In this document: in pieces, positions 1-9,700 of the stretch
Layout of the letters: each line of letters begins with the position of its first letter
How positions within the stretch are numbered: position 1 is the first letter of the stretch
Origin: Mycobacterium interjectum
GTDB lineage: Bacteria; Actinomycetota; Actinomycetes; Mycobacteriales; Mycobacteriaceae
DNA: 64,000 nt
NCBI GenBank assembly: GCA_002102225.1
Contig: LQPB01000060.1
Location: 1-64,000 of the forward strand
Direction: 5' to 3'
Translations under genes and position numbers: made by a program
Notes under the pieces: generated by a model
Told to the model about the DNA's origin: nothing
The model's database searches: none
The model's input: the letters and a program-made list of their open reading frames with translations, nothing else

Positions 1-540
1 CACTTCCACCGGGGGCGGGGGCGCCCCGGCGGCCGGTGGCGGAGCCGCGGGCGGGGGGAATGCCGGAGTCGGCGGAATGGGTCGCGGCATCGGGATAAGT
101 CCTTGCGGCGCAGCGCCGATGATCGCGCCTACGACCGTTCCGTGCGCGTCGCAGTCCGACAGGCCGTCCTCGCCCATGATGTAGTCACCGCCGGCGACCA
201 CCGGCAATCGCGGATTGGGAGAAATCCCGGTGTCGATGACGGCCACGGACACGCCGTTGCCGGTGCTGTATTGCCACGCACGGCTGATGTTGAGCAGGTC
301 GAAACCGGGCGCCATCTGCGACACGTCCGGCGTTTTGACGGTGATCGGCACCGAACAACTGTTGGCGCGGCGCATCGGTTGGTCCGGCCGCGGCGGCCCG
401 TCCGGTGGCGCCATCGCCGGATCGACCTTGGGTGGTGAAATAGCTTGGGCCGCGGGGATATTGCCGGTGACGGCGGTCAGAATCAGGGCTGCGACGATCG
501 TGGCGGCCCGGGTGCACACCGCTTTCAGTGGCGAAGCCAC
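1..540 (-). CDS. mycP2: Mycosin MycP2, ESX-2 subtilisin-like protease (N-terminal part, cut by window edge)
   Basis: Membrane-anchored serine protease of the ESX-2 type VII secretion system, acting on the periplasmic side. The visible 180 codons begin at a GTG that overlaps the end of eccD2 by 16 bases. A hydrophobic signal segment covers roughly residues 11-33. The catalytic Asp is in VAVIDTGIS (about residue 103) and the catalytic His in DAHGTVVGAI (about residue 133). The catalytic Ser and the C-terminal membrane anchor lie outside the window. After the His box the chain becomes very proline-rich (about residues 150-180), consistent with the proline-rich loop of mycosins. Assignment to ESX-2 rests on the neighbours, which match the Rv3886c-Rv3895c order. 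Confidence 0.9.
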   Translation of the reverse strand, partial: MASPLKAVCTRAATIVAALILTAVTGNIPAAQAISPPKVDPAMAPPDGPPRPDQPMRRANSCSVPITVKTPDVSQMAPGFDLLNISRAWQYSTGNGVSVAVIDTGISPNPRLPVVAGGDYIMGEDGLSDCDAHGTVVGAIIGAAPQGLIPMPRPIPPTPAFPPPAAPPPAAGAPPPPVEV

Positions 541-2054
541 GTGAACAGCCCTCCCAGCGCCGCGGCGGCCGGCAACAACACGATCATGGCCAGCACCTCG
601 AGCCATTCGACGGTCAACCGGATCAGCGGCCTGAACCGCGTCGCGGGCACCAAAAGCGCCGCGGCCAAACCCAATGCGGCGAAGGCGACCACCAGCGCAA
701 CCGGCCAGATCAACCCGTTCTCGAGGCTCCTCGGGCCGGCCAGCGCGTACTTCACGACACCGGCGCACACCGCCGCGCAGGCGCCGCAGACCAGGGCGAC
801 CGCCTGGTACTTGGCCGCGAATCCGCGGCCCTGCGTGATGAAGATGCCTACCACCAGGCCGGCCACCACCAGCGCCAGCCACGCCCAACGCCGACCCGGC
901 GCCAAGACGCCCCACACCGCGACCGGCAGTATGGCCGAGACGCCTACGCACAGGCCCACCTGAACCGCGTTGACCAACCGGGCCGACGCGGCGATCGCCG
1001 CGCCGCGGGCGGTGATGTCGGTGAGTTCGTCGTCCTCGTCTTCGGTTTCGTTCGCGCTCACCGGCGAAACGGTGTCCACCGGCATGCCCTCGCGCCGCGC
1101 GAACAGGTCGCGTCCCGTGATGGATCCGAAGTGTGGTGGCCGCACGCGAGCCACCCACAGCGCGATCGTCGGCGCCATTCGCACCAGCACGAGCACACCG
1201 AACAACACGCAGATCGACAGCACCTGCACCGACACCGGCCGAAACATCCGGGCGCCGGCCACCGCGGCCAGGATCCCGCAGACGGTCACCACGGCGGTCG
1301 CCGCCGCGGTCTGCCAGCGTTTCCGGGTGGCCACGCTGATCGCGATGGCGCCCAGGATCACCACCACGAACCCGATCAGGGCGTGGGGTGCGCCCAGCCT
1401 CCCGGGCGGTGCGCAACCCCCGGCGACCGCGATCAAAAGCACCGTGAGCCAGGCGAATCCGCTGAACATGTCGCGTCGCTGCGGCCATCCCACGAACACC
1501 ACGACGGCCGCGATCGCCAGGAGCACGCCGACCCCGCCCGCCACGGCGGATGGGATCAGGCTGTCGCTGAAGGCGCGTTCCCGCAGCGTCAGGCCCACCA
1601 CCACCCCGACCGCCATAGCCGCGATCGCGATCGCGGTGTGCGCGGCGGTCAGCGCCGTCACCGGGGCAAACATCCGGTCCCCGCCGTCGCGCCCCAGCCA
1701 CTTGCCCATGGCCGCCAACGCCGTCGACAGCGATTCGTATTGCGGCTCAAAGGATTCGCCCTCGACGCGAGGCACCAAGACAAGCGTGTCTCCGTCTTGC
1801 ACGCCGAGCTCGTCCAGGCTTTTGTTGATGTCCAGGCGAACCCCGTTGACCTTGTGCAGCTCGTAGCTGCCCGGCGGCAGCGCCACACCGTCGAAACCCT
1901 TGCGCTTCAGGTCGTCGCTGAGCAGCTCGACCATGCCCTCGAAGAAGCCTTCCACCGGCGTTCCCGCGGGGAACACCTGAGAGCACAGGTGCTTGTCATA
2001 GGAAATGTTGACCGCGCACCGCGCCGGGAAGGCGACCCTGTGGGGCGATGTCAC
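525..2054 (-). CDS. eccD2: EccD2, ESX-2 membrane channel subunit
   Basis: Core inner-membrane component of the ESX-2 secretion complex, 509 aa. The N-terminal part (about residues 12-95) has the ubiquitin-like fold expected of EccD, and contains DINKSLDELGVQDGDTLVLV. From about residue 130 on the chain is a run of hydrophobic helices (around eleven predicted by eye), as in the EccD family. The start overlaps the stop of the MinD-like gene by four bases (ATGA) and the end overlaps mycP2, so the genes are translationally coupled. Length is close to that of M. tuberculosis EccD2. Confidence 0.92.
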   Translation of the reverse strand: MTSPHRVAFPARCAVNISYDKHLCSQVFPAGTPVEGFFEGMVELLSDDLKRKGFDGVALPPGSYELHKVNGVRLDINKSLDELGVQDGDTLVLVPRVEGESFEPQYESLSTALAAMGKWLGRDGGDRMFAPVTALTAAHTAIAIAAMAVGVVVGLTLRERAFSDSLIPSAVAGGVGVLLAIAAVVVFVGWPQRRDMFSGFAWLTVLLIAVAGGCAPPGRLGAPHALIGFVVVILGAIAISVATRKRWQTAAATAVVTVCGILAAVAGARMFRPVSVQVLSICVLFGVLVLVRMAPTIALWVARVRPPHFGSITGRDLFARREGMPVDTVSPVSANETEDEDDELTDITARGAAIAASARLVNAVQVGLCVGVSAILPVAVWGVLAPGRRWAWLALVVAGLVVGIFITQGRGFAAKYQAVALVCGACAAVCAGVVKYALAGPRSLENGLIWPVALVVAFAALGLAAALLVPATRFRPLIRLTVEWLEVLAMIVLLPAAAALGGLFTWLRH

Positions 2055-3097
2055 TGCTGGGCCCTCTCGGCACCGGCCTCCGGCACGTATTTGTCGGCCA
2101 GCCCGGCGGTGATCTCGAACAGTCGCAGCCGCGACTTCTTCTTCAGCTCGTGGACCGTGTCGATGATCCCGCCCTTGGCGAGGTGCGGATCAAAGGGCAT
2201 CACTTCCACGGTCGCGCCGACCTTGGTGAACCGCTCCGTCAGGTAGGCCAGGGCGTCCTTGTCGACGGCGCTGTCGGTGTGGTTGATGATCACGGTGCTG
2301 TGCGACACCAGCTCGTGATAGCCCTGGGCGCTGAGGAAGTCGATGGCGCGCAGCACCGGCCGCGAACGGTCGGCGGTGATGCCCGAGACGAACACCAGGG
2401 TGTCGGTGTTGTCCAGGACGGTTTTCATGACGGGGTGTTCCAGGTCCGGGGCGGTATCGACCACCATGACGTTGTGGGTCCGTCGCAGCCGCGCCAGCAC
2501 CCCGGCGAACATCGCCGGCACCAACGGCCTGGGTTGGTCGGACGTCCGGTTACCGGCCAGCACGTCGAGCCCGACCACGTTTTGCCCGAGGTGTTCGCGG
2601 ATGTCCGCGTAGCCCTGGACGTCGGTGTCGTTGATGATGGCGGTGTAGTCGCCGGGCGGTGACTCGTCGATCCGGTCCGCCAGGGTGCCGAAGCCCGGAA
2701 CCGCATCGATCGCGATCACGTTGGTCGGCCGGCATTCGCGGAAGACACCGCCGATGCACGCGGCCATCGTCGAGACCCCGACCCCGCCCTTGCCGGAAAC
2801 CAACGTGACCACGAATTGTCGACGAATGTGCCGTCGGATGCGTTCTTTTAATTCACGATAATGGCGTTCGCCCGGCGATTCCCCAAGATTTATTTTGCGG
2901 AAAGAAAGGTTATATATGAATTTCCGCCAACCGGAGCCCGGAGGAATTTTTCGGGGCGCGGCTAAATCGGTAATACGCATGGTGTCCGATACCGAATCCC
3001 GGTGGCGCACCGCTGGCGGATCCCCCCGCCCAAGCCTCTCTTCGTCAAACATATTGGGGTCATTCCAAGGTGTCGTCACGACCGTCGATGCTAACAC
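2051..3097 (-). CDS. MinD/ParA-like ATPase-fold protein of ESX-2 (Rv3888c/EspI type)
   Basis: A 348-aa member of the MinD/EspI-like family found in ESX loci, at the position of Rv3888c. An N-terminal extension of about 90 residues precedes the P-loop region SGKGGVGVSTMAACIGG (about residues 98-114). In the deviant Walker A of this superfamily (KGGxGK[S/T]) the second, phosphate-binding lysine is expected, but here it is Val (KGGVGVST), so nucleotide binding may be altered or lost. Further ParA-like elements are VIAIDAVPGFGTLADRI and VMVVDTAPDLEHP. It overlaps eccD2 by four bases. A regulatory or scaffolding role in ESX-2 is inferred from EspI of ESX-1. Confidence 0.8.
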   Translation of the reverse strand: MLASTVVTTPWNDPNMFDEERLGRGDPPAVRHRDSVSDTMRITDLAAPRKIPPGSGWRKFIYNLSFRKINLGESPGERHYRELKERIRRHIRRQFVVTLVSGKGGVGVSTMAACIGGVFRECRPTNVIAIDAVPGFGTLADRIDESPPGDYTAIINDTDVQGYADIREHLGQNVVGLDVLAGNRTSDQPRPLVPAMFAGVLARLRRTHNVMVVDTAPDLEHPVMKTVLDNTDTLVFVSGITADRSRPVLRAIDFLSAQGYHELVSHSTVIINHTDSAVDKDALAYLTERFTKVGATVEVMPFDPHLAKGGIIDTVHELKKKSRLRLFEITAGLADKYVPEAGAERAQQ

Positions 3098-3201
3098 GAT
3101 TCGGGATACGCCGTTTCCGCGATCACTAAACCTCGAAGTGCATTAGAACCGGGTTCGGCTTTACCATTCCCATGGTGTAACGGTCACTTTTGCCGCGTCG
3201 G

Positions 3202-4032
3202 TCAGACGACGCGGCGGTAGGAGTACCACTCCTCGCCGGCGGGCAGGTTTTGGATGAGCCGCTGCACGGCCGCGGCGATGTCGCTGCGCGACCCCGGTGA
3301 GAGGACCTGGTAGCGCCGCCCGCCAGAAGTCACCCCTTCCACGCACACCCGGCCGGCCGCGGTGTCGACGATGGCCACCGCGGACTCGCCGATCGCGAGG
3401 CGGGCCGTTCTGTCCGGACCGACACCGGCTTGCACCGCCACGATGGCTGCGGATGCTGACCGCCCGGGGTCGGCGGCCATGGTGAGGATGTGCAACTGGT
3501 CGACATCCAGGCGCTGCTTGAGCAGAAACGATTTCAGGCTGCCGGCATCGTGCACCGACTCCAGCAGTTCCTTGGTGTCCACGGTGACCGGCCGCAGCGG
3601 CGCGGCTTCGGCGACCCCGCACAACCGCTCGACTTGACCCACCACCAGCTCCGTGGCAGTGGCCGACTCGGTGGCGGTGCCGGCCGGATACAGGCGCACC
3701 AGGTCGCCGTGACGTTCCAAAACCACCCACCAGGTGGCGAAGCGGCAGATGGCCGCCCGCGTCGGATCCCGGCCCGGCACACTGATGTTCAGCAACAACC
3801 CGAGGTCGCGCCGCAGGAGCACGGTCAACCATTCCCGGATCATCGGATCGGCGTTGCCGGCGTCATCGAGAGCACCGCAGGCTTTCAGTTCCGCGACCAC
3901 CGGGTGGCGCAACGCCAGCTCCGGGGTTTCCAGGCGGGGCAGCAATGGCCGCAGCCCCAACTCGGGGCACAGCTGCTCTACCCCGGTCACCGCCTGCAAC
4001 ACCCACAGGCCGTCGATTGTCGTTGTCAGCAC
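3202..4032 (-). CDS. espG2: EspG2, cytosolic chaperone for ESX-2 PE/PPE substrates
   Basis: ESX secretion-associated protein EspG family, 276 aa. EspG proteins bind the tip of their cognate PE-PPE dimer in the cytosol and deliver it to the EccC ATPase. The chain begins MLTTTIDGLWVLQAVTGVEQ and ends EEWYSYRRVV. The mixed alpha/beta composition and length fit the family, and position between the MinD-like gene and esxC matches Rv3889c. Likely client: the PPE69/PE36 pair encoded just upstream. No special regulatory element is visible in the 104-base gap to the MinD-like gene. Confidence 0.85.
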   Translation of the reverse strand: MLTTTIDGLWVLQAVTGVEQLCPELGLRPLLPRLETPELALRHPVVAELKACGALDDAGNADPMIREWLTVLLRRDLGLLLNISVPGRDPTRAAICRFATWWVVLERHGDLVRLYPAGTATESATATELVVGQVERLCGVAEAAPLRPVTVDTKELLESVHDAGSLKSFLLKQRLDVDQLHILTMAADPGRSASAAIVAVQAGVGPDRTARLAIGESAVAIVDTAAGRVCVEGVTSGGRRYQVLSPGSRSDIAAAVQRLIQNLPAGEEWYSYRRVV

Positions 4033-4147
4033 GCCACTTTCACCTCAGACCGTCGCCGGACAGCCCAGGTGGGGCACATGCATCGCGTCGGCGCCCCACC
4101 TTCGTCCTCGCCCCGTAGCCACGACAGTGCCGCTGGGGCAGGCGATT

Positions 4148-4435
4148 TCAGAAAAGGCGGCTGATGTTGTTATCGGTCTGGATCGCTGCCTCGAGCACGT
4201 GGCCGGTCGTCTGACCGTGCTGGCGCACCGTGTCGATGAGGCCCTGCAGACCTGACAGCATTTGGTATTGCGCGTCGAAGAACCCGGTTGCGCCATGCCC
4301 GGCGAAGAACTCCTGAAGGGAGTTGGTCTTGTTCGCCACGTCGGCGTGGATGGCGTCGAGTTGACCGGCCCGGGATCCGACGTCGGCCGCGAAGTCGGCC
4401 ACCGGGCCCGGGTTGTAAGCGATGGGACCTGTCAT
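4148..4435 (-). CDS. esxC: EsxC, WXG100-family secreted protein of ESX-2
   Basis: Small helical ESAT-6-like protein, 95 aa, at the position of Rv3890c. WXG100 proteins form antiparallel helical hairpin heterodimers secreted by type VII systems. The turn motif between the helices is degenerate here: HGATGFFDAQ replaces a canonical WxG. The C-terminus ends with a flexible tail (NNISRLF). The partner is EsxD, encoded 35 bases upstream on the same strand. A Shine-Dalgarno-like purine tract (GAGAAAGGAAAAA) precedes the ATG. Confidence 0.9.
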   Translation of the reverse strand: MTGPIAYNPGPVADFAADVGSRAGQLDAIHADVANKTNSLQEFFAGHGATGFFDAQYQMLSGLQGLIDTVRQHGQTTGHVLEAAIQTDNNISRLF

Positions 4436-4470
4436 GGTTTTTCCTTTCTCAAGCGAAATGGGTTTCGCGG

Positions 4471-4794
4471 TTAGGCGAGGTTTTGCGCGCTGCCGCCGAA
4501 CAGCGCGCGGAACGCGTGCTGCGAGTCGGCCTCATGCCCTTCCATTAGCGCCGCGGCCTGCTTGAGGCCCTCGGCCAGCCGGGTGCCGCCCGTCAAGACT
4601 TTGTTGAGGTCATTCGAAACTTCGGACGCCGTCATATGCGAAGCGACGACCGCCTCGCCCGACCAGGTCGACGGGTTCATGACGTTTTCTTGGTTGGCCA
4701 GGTAGCCCTGGGCGATCGCAATCGCATGTTCCATGTGCGCTTGAATCGCATCGCTGGTGCTTCGCAGCACGTTTGCATCGACAACAATTGACAC
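4471..4794 (-). CDS. esxD: EsxD, WXG100-family secreted protein of ESX-2
   Basis: Second member of the ESX-2 Esx pair, 107 aa, at the position of Rv3891c. The helix-turn-helix has the turn sequence MNPSTWSGEAV, where WSG is the WXG motif, and a long second helix follows. It is expected to dimerise with EsxC and be exported by EccC2. The gene lies between PPE69 and esxC in one minus-strand unit. A clear AAGGAG ribosome-binding site sits just upstream of the ATG. Confidence 0.9.
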   Translation of the reverse strand: MSIVVDANVLRSTSDAIQAHMEHAIAIAQGYLANQENVMNPSTWSGEAVVASHMTASEVSNDLNKVLTGGTRLAEGLKQAAALMEGHEADSQHAFRALFGGSAQNLA

Positions 4795-4923
4795 GGTTGA
4801 TATCTCCTTATCTGGTTAGGCGTTTCTCTGTTTTGTTTTGTCCCCGTTGGTTTCTCGCCGGGGATGCGTCGAAGTGTATGGCGGCCGTCGCGACGTGTCA
4901 GTTCACCCGCTGAGCTGGCCTTT

Positions 4924-6114
4924 TCAGACTCTTTCGTCGACCACGCGCACCGTGGCTGGTTGTTCGGATTTCTTGTGGGACCCGCCGTGGGCGCCGGCCG
5001 CATGGCCCACCGGCATGCCGCCGACGCCGGTGCCGCCCGCCGTCGTTGTCGTCGTCGGGGACCGCACCGAGTCGACGCCGAGCGCTCCGCTGGGGCGTAG
5101 CCCCACCGGGCGGCCACCGCTGCCGGGTTCGAACGCGCTGACCGGGCGAGTGAAGGTGGTCGCGGGCATTCCGGCACCGCCGAGCGAGGCTCCGCCACCG
5201 CCGACCCCCGCCGCCGCGCTCGGCGCAGCGGAGACCGCACTGACCGCCGAGGCCGGCGCGCCTGCGCCGAGCGCGCCGGGGTTGGCGAACATGCCCATCA
5301 TCGACTGCAGCGGCTGCATCGCACTCATCGGCGCCTGCATCAGCTGCGAGGGAGCCTGCAGCGCCTGCGGGACCGCGCCCATCAGCGACTGCACCGGCTG
5401 CATGAACGTACCGAGCTGGCCGCCGATGTCCTGGCCGCCCGACGCCGCCTGGCCTGCGCCCTGGGTACCCGACTGGACTCCCTGGTAGGCCGCGCGCATC
5501 CCGTCACCCGCCGCGGCGTCACCCGCCGCCTGGCCGATCGTCGCGGCCGCCTCCGCCGGTGCGGCCGGCGAGGCGCCCATCGTCGCCAACGGGGGCGGGA
5601 TCGCCAGGCTCTCGGCCAGCCCGGCGAGGATGGCGCCGTAACTCGCGCCGACCGCGGAGTTGTTGGGCCACATCACCCCGAAGTACTCGGTGTCGAGCGA
5701 GATGATCCGCGGCGTCAACGTCCAAAACACGCTGGGATTGGCGATGTTGTCGGCCGCCTCTTCGTCGCGGTTGGCGTTGCACTCGGGCGCCGGACGCATG
5801 GCGGAGTTCGCCATCTGGTAGGCCGAGATCGCGGCCGCGACCACGGCCGGCTTAACGTCCACCCAGCCGGCCAGCCCGTGCAGCGACGCGTTGAGCGCCG
5901 TGGCGCTCGCAGCGGAACCCGCCGACCCCAGCCCCAACCAGCTCGCGGAGGTCACGACGGTGTTGATGATCGACGCGCTGGCCGAAGCGTGGTGACTCGC
6001 GCCCAAGGCGGTCCAGGCCGCTTGGTTGGCCAACATCGTGGCCACGCCGGTTCCGGTCTTGAGCAAAAGGTCGTTTGCTTCGGGTGGACGCGCCGCCCAC
6101 CCCGGGTCGGGCAT
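4924..6114 (-). CDS. PPE69: PPE family protein, PPE69-like, ESX-2 substrate
   Basis: PPE protein of 396 aa, beginning MPDPGWAARPPEANDLLL. The PPE motif lies at about residues 9-12. The N-terminal helical domain (about 170 residues) should pair with the adjacent PE36. The C-terminal half is rich in Ala, Gly, Met and Pro with repeated AP-MQPLQSMM-type segments, and ends in a basic and acidic tail (KKSEQPATVRVVDERV). It matches my memory of Rv3892c throughout, including the WAAR and TPRIISLDTEYFGVMWPNN regions. It lies nine bases downstream of PE36, the usual PE-PPE arrangement. Confidence 0.92.
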   Translation of the reverse strand: MPDPGWAARPPEANDLLLKTGTGVATMLANQAAWTALGASHHASASASIINTVVTSASWLGLGSAGSAASATALNASLHGLAGWVDVKPAVVAAAISAYQMANSAMRPAPECNANRDEEAADNIANPSVFWTLTPRIISLDTEYFGVMWPNNSAVGASYGAILAGLAESLAIPPPLATMGASPAAPAEAAATIGQAAGDAAAGDGMRAAYQGVQSGTQGAGQAASGGQDIGGQLGTFMQPVQSLMGAVPQALQAPSQLMQAPMSAMQPLQSMMGMFANPGALGAGAPASAVSAVSAAPSAAAGVGGGGASLGGAGMPATTFTRPVSAFEPGSGGRPVGLRPSGALGVDSVRSPTTTTTAGGTGVGGMPVGHAAGAHGGSHKKSEQPATVRVVDERV

Positions 6115-6123
6115 AAGCGGCGC

Positions 6124-6423
6124 TTACAGCCCGAGCGTCAAGGCACGCGCGGCCTCGGTGGCGGTGTAGACGCACGCCGCGATGTTCTGCGTCCCGGCGA
6201 ACAATCCCCGCTGCACGGCGTGCTCCTGGACGACCCCCAGGTAGGCACCGCCGCACGCATTCAGTGCCGTGGCAAACAGCGCTGAGTCGGGGTCATTGCC
6301 CATCGGCAGGGTGCCCAGCAGTGCCGGTGCGGCCGCCGCGGCGGCTCCCTCGACTTCTGCGCTGACCGCCGATTCGGCCCCCGCTGAGCTAAAAACAGCT
6401 TCTGGCGGTACGACAAACGACAT
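6124..6423 (-). CDS. PE36: PE family protein, PE36-like
   Basis: Short PE-domain protein of 99 aa, beginning MSFVVPPEAVFSSAGAES. The PE dipeptide is at residues 7-8, and the YxxxD/E-type export signal expected near the end of PE helix 2 is represented by YLGVVQE (about residue 70). There is no C-terminal extension, so the protein is essentially the PE domain. It should dimerise with PPE69, which starts nine bases downstream. The 297 bases between this gene and eccC2 carry no gene that I can support and probably hold its promoter. Confidence 0.88.
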   Translation of the reverse strand: MSFVVPPEAVFSSAGAESAVSAEVEGAAAAAAPALLGTLPMGNDPDSALFATALNACGGAYLGVVQEHAVQRGLFAGTQNIAACVYTATEAARALTLGL

Positions 6424-6720
6424 AATTCCCTCCGAACGTCTCGCAGCCGATCTCTGCGAATGTCGGCCAGTCTAGTGCCTAATCGCAGATCGCGTATTCA
6501 CAATTCTTATCTGCTGATCTAGCGGCCATCAATTCGCCGAGGATCGACGATCGGCGGCAATTGTACTTGCGTCGAATTAATGCCACTTCTACCCCAGCTA
6601 CCGCTGATGCCACTCCTGCAACGGCTGTCACGCACGATTGCCGAGGGGCGCGACAACTGCTGGCAGGCTGCCACTTTCGCGCCGCTTAATCCGAAATTGG
6701 CGTTTTCAGAATTCGGCCTG

Positions 6721-9700
6721 CTATTCACCGGAAACCGCGGACGGGAGGCCGACCAGAATTCCCTCGACGTCGGATTCGTCACTGACCAACAATCCACGGC
6801 CGGGCGGCAACGCTTGGGCCCGAAGAAGCCGGTTGATCTTATTTTGCGGATCGTTGTCCATATAAAGCTGCGCCACCTTCGCCGACGTTTGATAGCGCCA
6901 CCACGGGTCCATTTGCAGCGTTGCCCAGTTGGTGCTGTTCCGCGTTGTGAACACGTGCAGACCGACCTGCCGCGCGCGTTCCATCAGCATCCACAGCGCC
7001 GCACCCACCGGCGCCGTCGCCGGGTAGCTCTGCGCCTGCGCCGGACGCAGGTCCTGGACGTCGTCGATGAGCACGAAATGTCGGGTCCCTTCCCACGGCT
7101 TGAGCGCACGCAGCTCCTCCTGACTCAAACCCTTGGGTGGCAGCCGCGGCAGCAGGATCTCCTGGGCGAGTTCGGTGATGACGCGGTCGATTTCGTCTTG
7201 GTCGTAGGCGTAGGCACGCACGTAACCGGGGGCGTGCAAGTCACGCAACCCGTGGGGGGCGGCCTTGGGGTCGATCAGCGTGAGCTGGGCCTCCTCGGGG
7301 CTGAACCGGCTCATCACCGCTTCACCGATGGCGACGAGCGACGTGCTCTTGCCGCAGCCTTGCCGGCCCAGAATCATCAGCCCGGGGCTCTCCGCCAGCC
7401 TCAGGGGAACCGGACCGAGCTGGTGGCGCTCGCCGATCGCGAACGCGATCGACAAATCGTCCGCGGCTGCGTGGGCCGCCAAGATGGCGCTGAGCTCAAC
7501 GCGTTCCGGTAGCCGTTGCAGGACGGCGTGTTTGGTGACCCCCGCGACTTCGGCGACGCGGGCACCGACGCCCGGGGTGTCCACCAGCGTGCGCGTCGCC
7601 GGATCGACCATCGCGGGAAGGCCAATCAACAATTCGTGCAGCGAGTCCGTCAGACCGAAACCGGGGCGGTCCAGCGTTCGCCGGGCCGCCTCGCGCGACT
7701 CGATCGCCGAGTGCCCCATTTGGCTCTCCCCGGGCTCGGCCAGCCGCAACTGGATTCGCGCGGTGGCGTTCTGCAGCAGCTTCTGGCGCTGCCCGTGTAT
7801 CCAGCCCCCGGCGCTACACATCACGTGCACCCCGTATTCGGGACCGCGGCTACTGAGCGAGATGATGCGGTCGCCGAGCACCATGTCTTTCGTGTACAGG
7901 TCGTCGTAGTCGTCGACCACGACGAAGACGTCGCCGAACGGGTCGTTCGGATCGGTGCCGCCCAGCCCGTCGCTGCCGGGGCCGAACCGCCGCTCGCGGA
8001 AACCGTCGAGATCGATGTTGGCGCGACGGAAAGCGTTCTCGCGAGCGTCGATCAGTGCGTCCATGCTGCTCAAGATCCGCTCGATGCCTTCGGTGTCCTT
8101 GGGCGACACGATGTCGGCGATGTGCGGCAGCGACCCGATCTGAGCCATGGTCGCTCCGCCGACGCAGAAGAACGTCACTCTGGACGGGGTGTACATCATC
8201 GACGCCGCGCACATCAGTGTCATCAGCGTGGTCGTCTTGCCGCGCTGCTTGGCCCCGACCACGATGATGTTGCTGCGCAACGCGTCGATGGAATGCACGA
8301 CCTGTTTGGATTCCTCGGGGATGTCCATGATGCCCACCGGGAACACCAGCCCCGGGTTGCGCCCGTAGTCGACATGCCACGGCTTGCCCCGCCAACCGGC
8401 CACCACCGCATCGACGGGCTCGGGGTTCTCCAGTGGCTCCAGCCACGGCCGGCGCGGCGCCCGGTGCGGCACCGTGTGCAGCGACTCACGCAGCACGTCG
8501 ACGATCTTCTTCTTCTTGAAACCGTCCTCGTGCAAAAGGAATTCGTCAGGCTCCTCGTCGGCCGCCGAAGCGGCCTCCAAGGCCGCGGCGTCCGCGGCGT
8601 CCAACGGCTGGTATTGCCAGTTGTAGAGCCGGGGCTGGGTCAGCGTCATGTCGACGGTCCTGACCACTTCCGCCTTCTTGGGCACGACGAACGGCGCCGA
8701 CAGGTAGAAGCAGCGGAACGGCTCCAGGTCGCGCGGTCCCACCTTCAGCAGCGCGAAACCGTTTTCTTTCGACGGCAGGTGGTAGGCGGCGTCGGTGCCG
8801 ATCACCTCTCGGCTGTCATCGCCGGATTCGGCGCGCAGCGCGATCCGGAATGCGATGTTGGACTTGACCTTTTGCAGAGAGGATAAGTCCAGCCGTTGCC
8901 CGCCCAACATAAAGAAGACGTTGGCGCCGCGGCCCTCTTGGCCGATGTGGATGATGAGGTTGATCCACTTGTCGTGGTTGGCGAACAGCTCAAGGTACTC
9001 GTCGACGATGACCAGCAGCACCGGCACCGGCGGGAGGTCCCGGCCGGCTAGGCGGATCTCCTCGTAGTCATTGGCGTCGCGGGCGCCCACCGACGTGAAA
9101 AGCTCGTAGCGCTGCTTGATTTCGCCGTCGATGACCCTGCGCATTCGTTCGGCCAGGTGCCGTTCGTCCTTGCCGAGGTTCGACAACGCGGCCACCACGT
9201 GCGGGATGCCCAGAATGTCCTGGGCCGCCGATTCGAATTTCATGTCGACGAAGATGACGTTGAATGTCTCAGGTGAATGCGTCAGCGCGATGCCGTATAC
9301 CAGCGACAGGAAGAACTCCGACTTGCCCGAGCCACTGGTGCCGATTACCACCGAGTGAAAACCGAAGCCGCCGAAGTCCTTCGCGCGGATGATCACGTTC
9401 TGCAACTCGCCGTTGGGTTTGGCGCCCACGGGGATCTCGCACCAACGCTCGTCGCCGCGGCCGCGTCGTTCGGACCACAGTCGATCGACATCCAAGTCGC
9501 GCGGATCGCTGATTCCCAACGCGCGCAACAGCTCCGCCGCCCCGCTGGCGGAATCGACAATTTCGCTGCTGCTTGTCGGAGACCACCGCGCCATCGCGCG
9601 CGCATACCGGTAGGCGCGCGGGATCGAGAGTTGATCGGCGTGGGCGAAGAACTTGCCGCCCGCGCGCAACAGCGGTGCGGGACGCCCGTCGTCGTCCTCG

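Noticed and set aside
528..2246. Long plus-strand open frame opposite eccD2
   Set aside because: High-GC shadow of a well-supported gene on the other strand; residues are Arg/His/Gln-rich with no domain.
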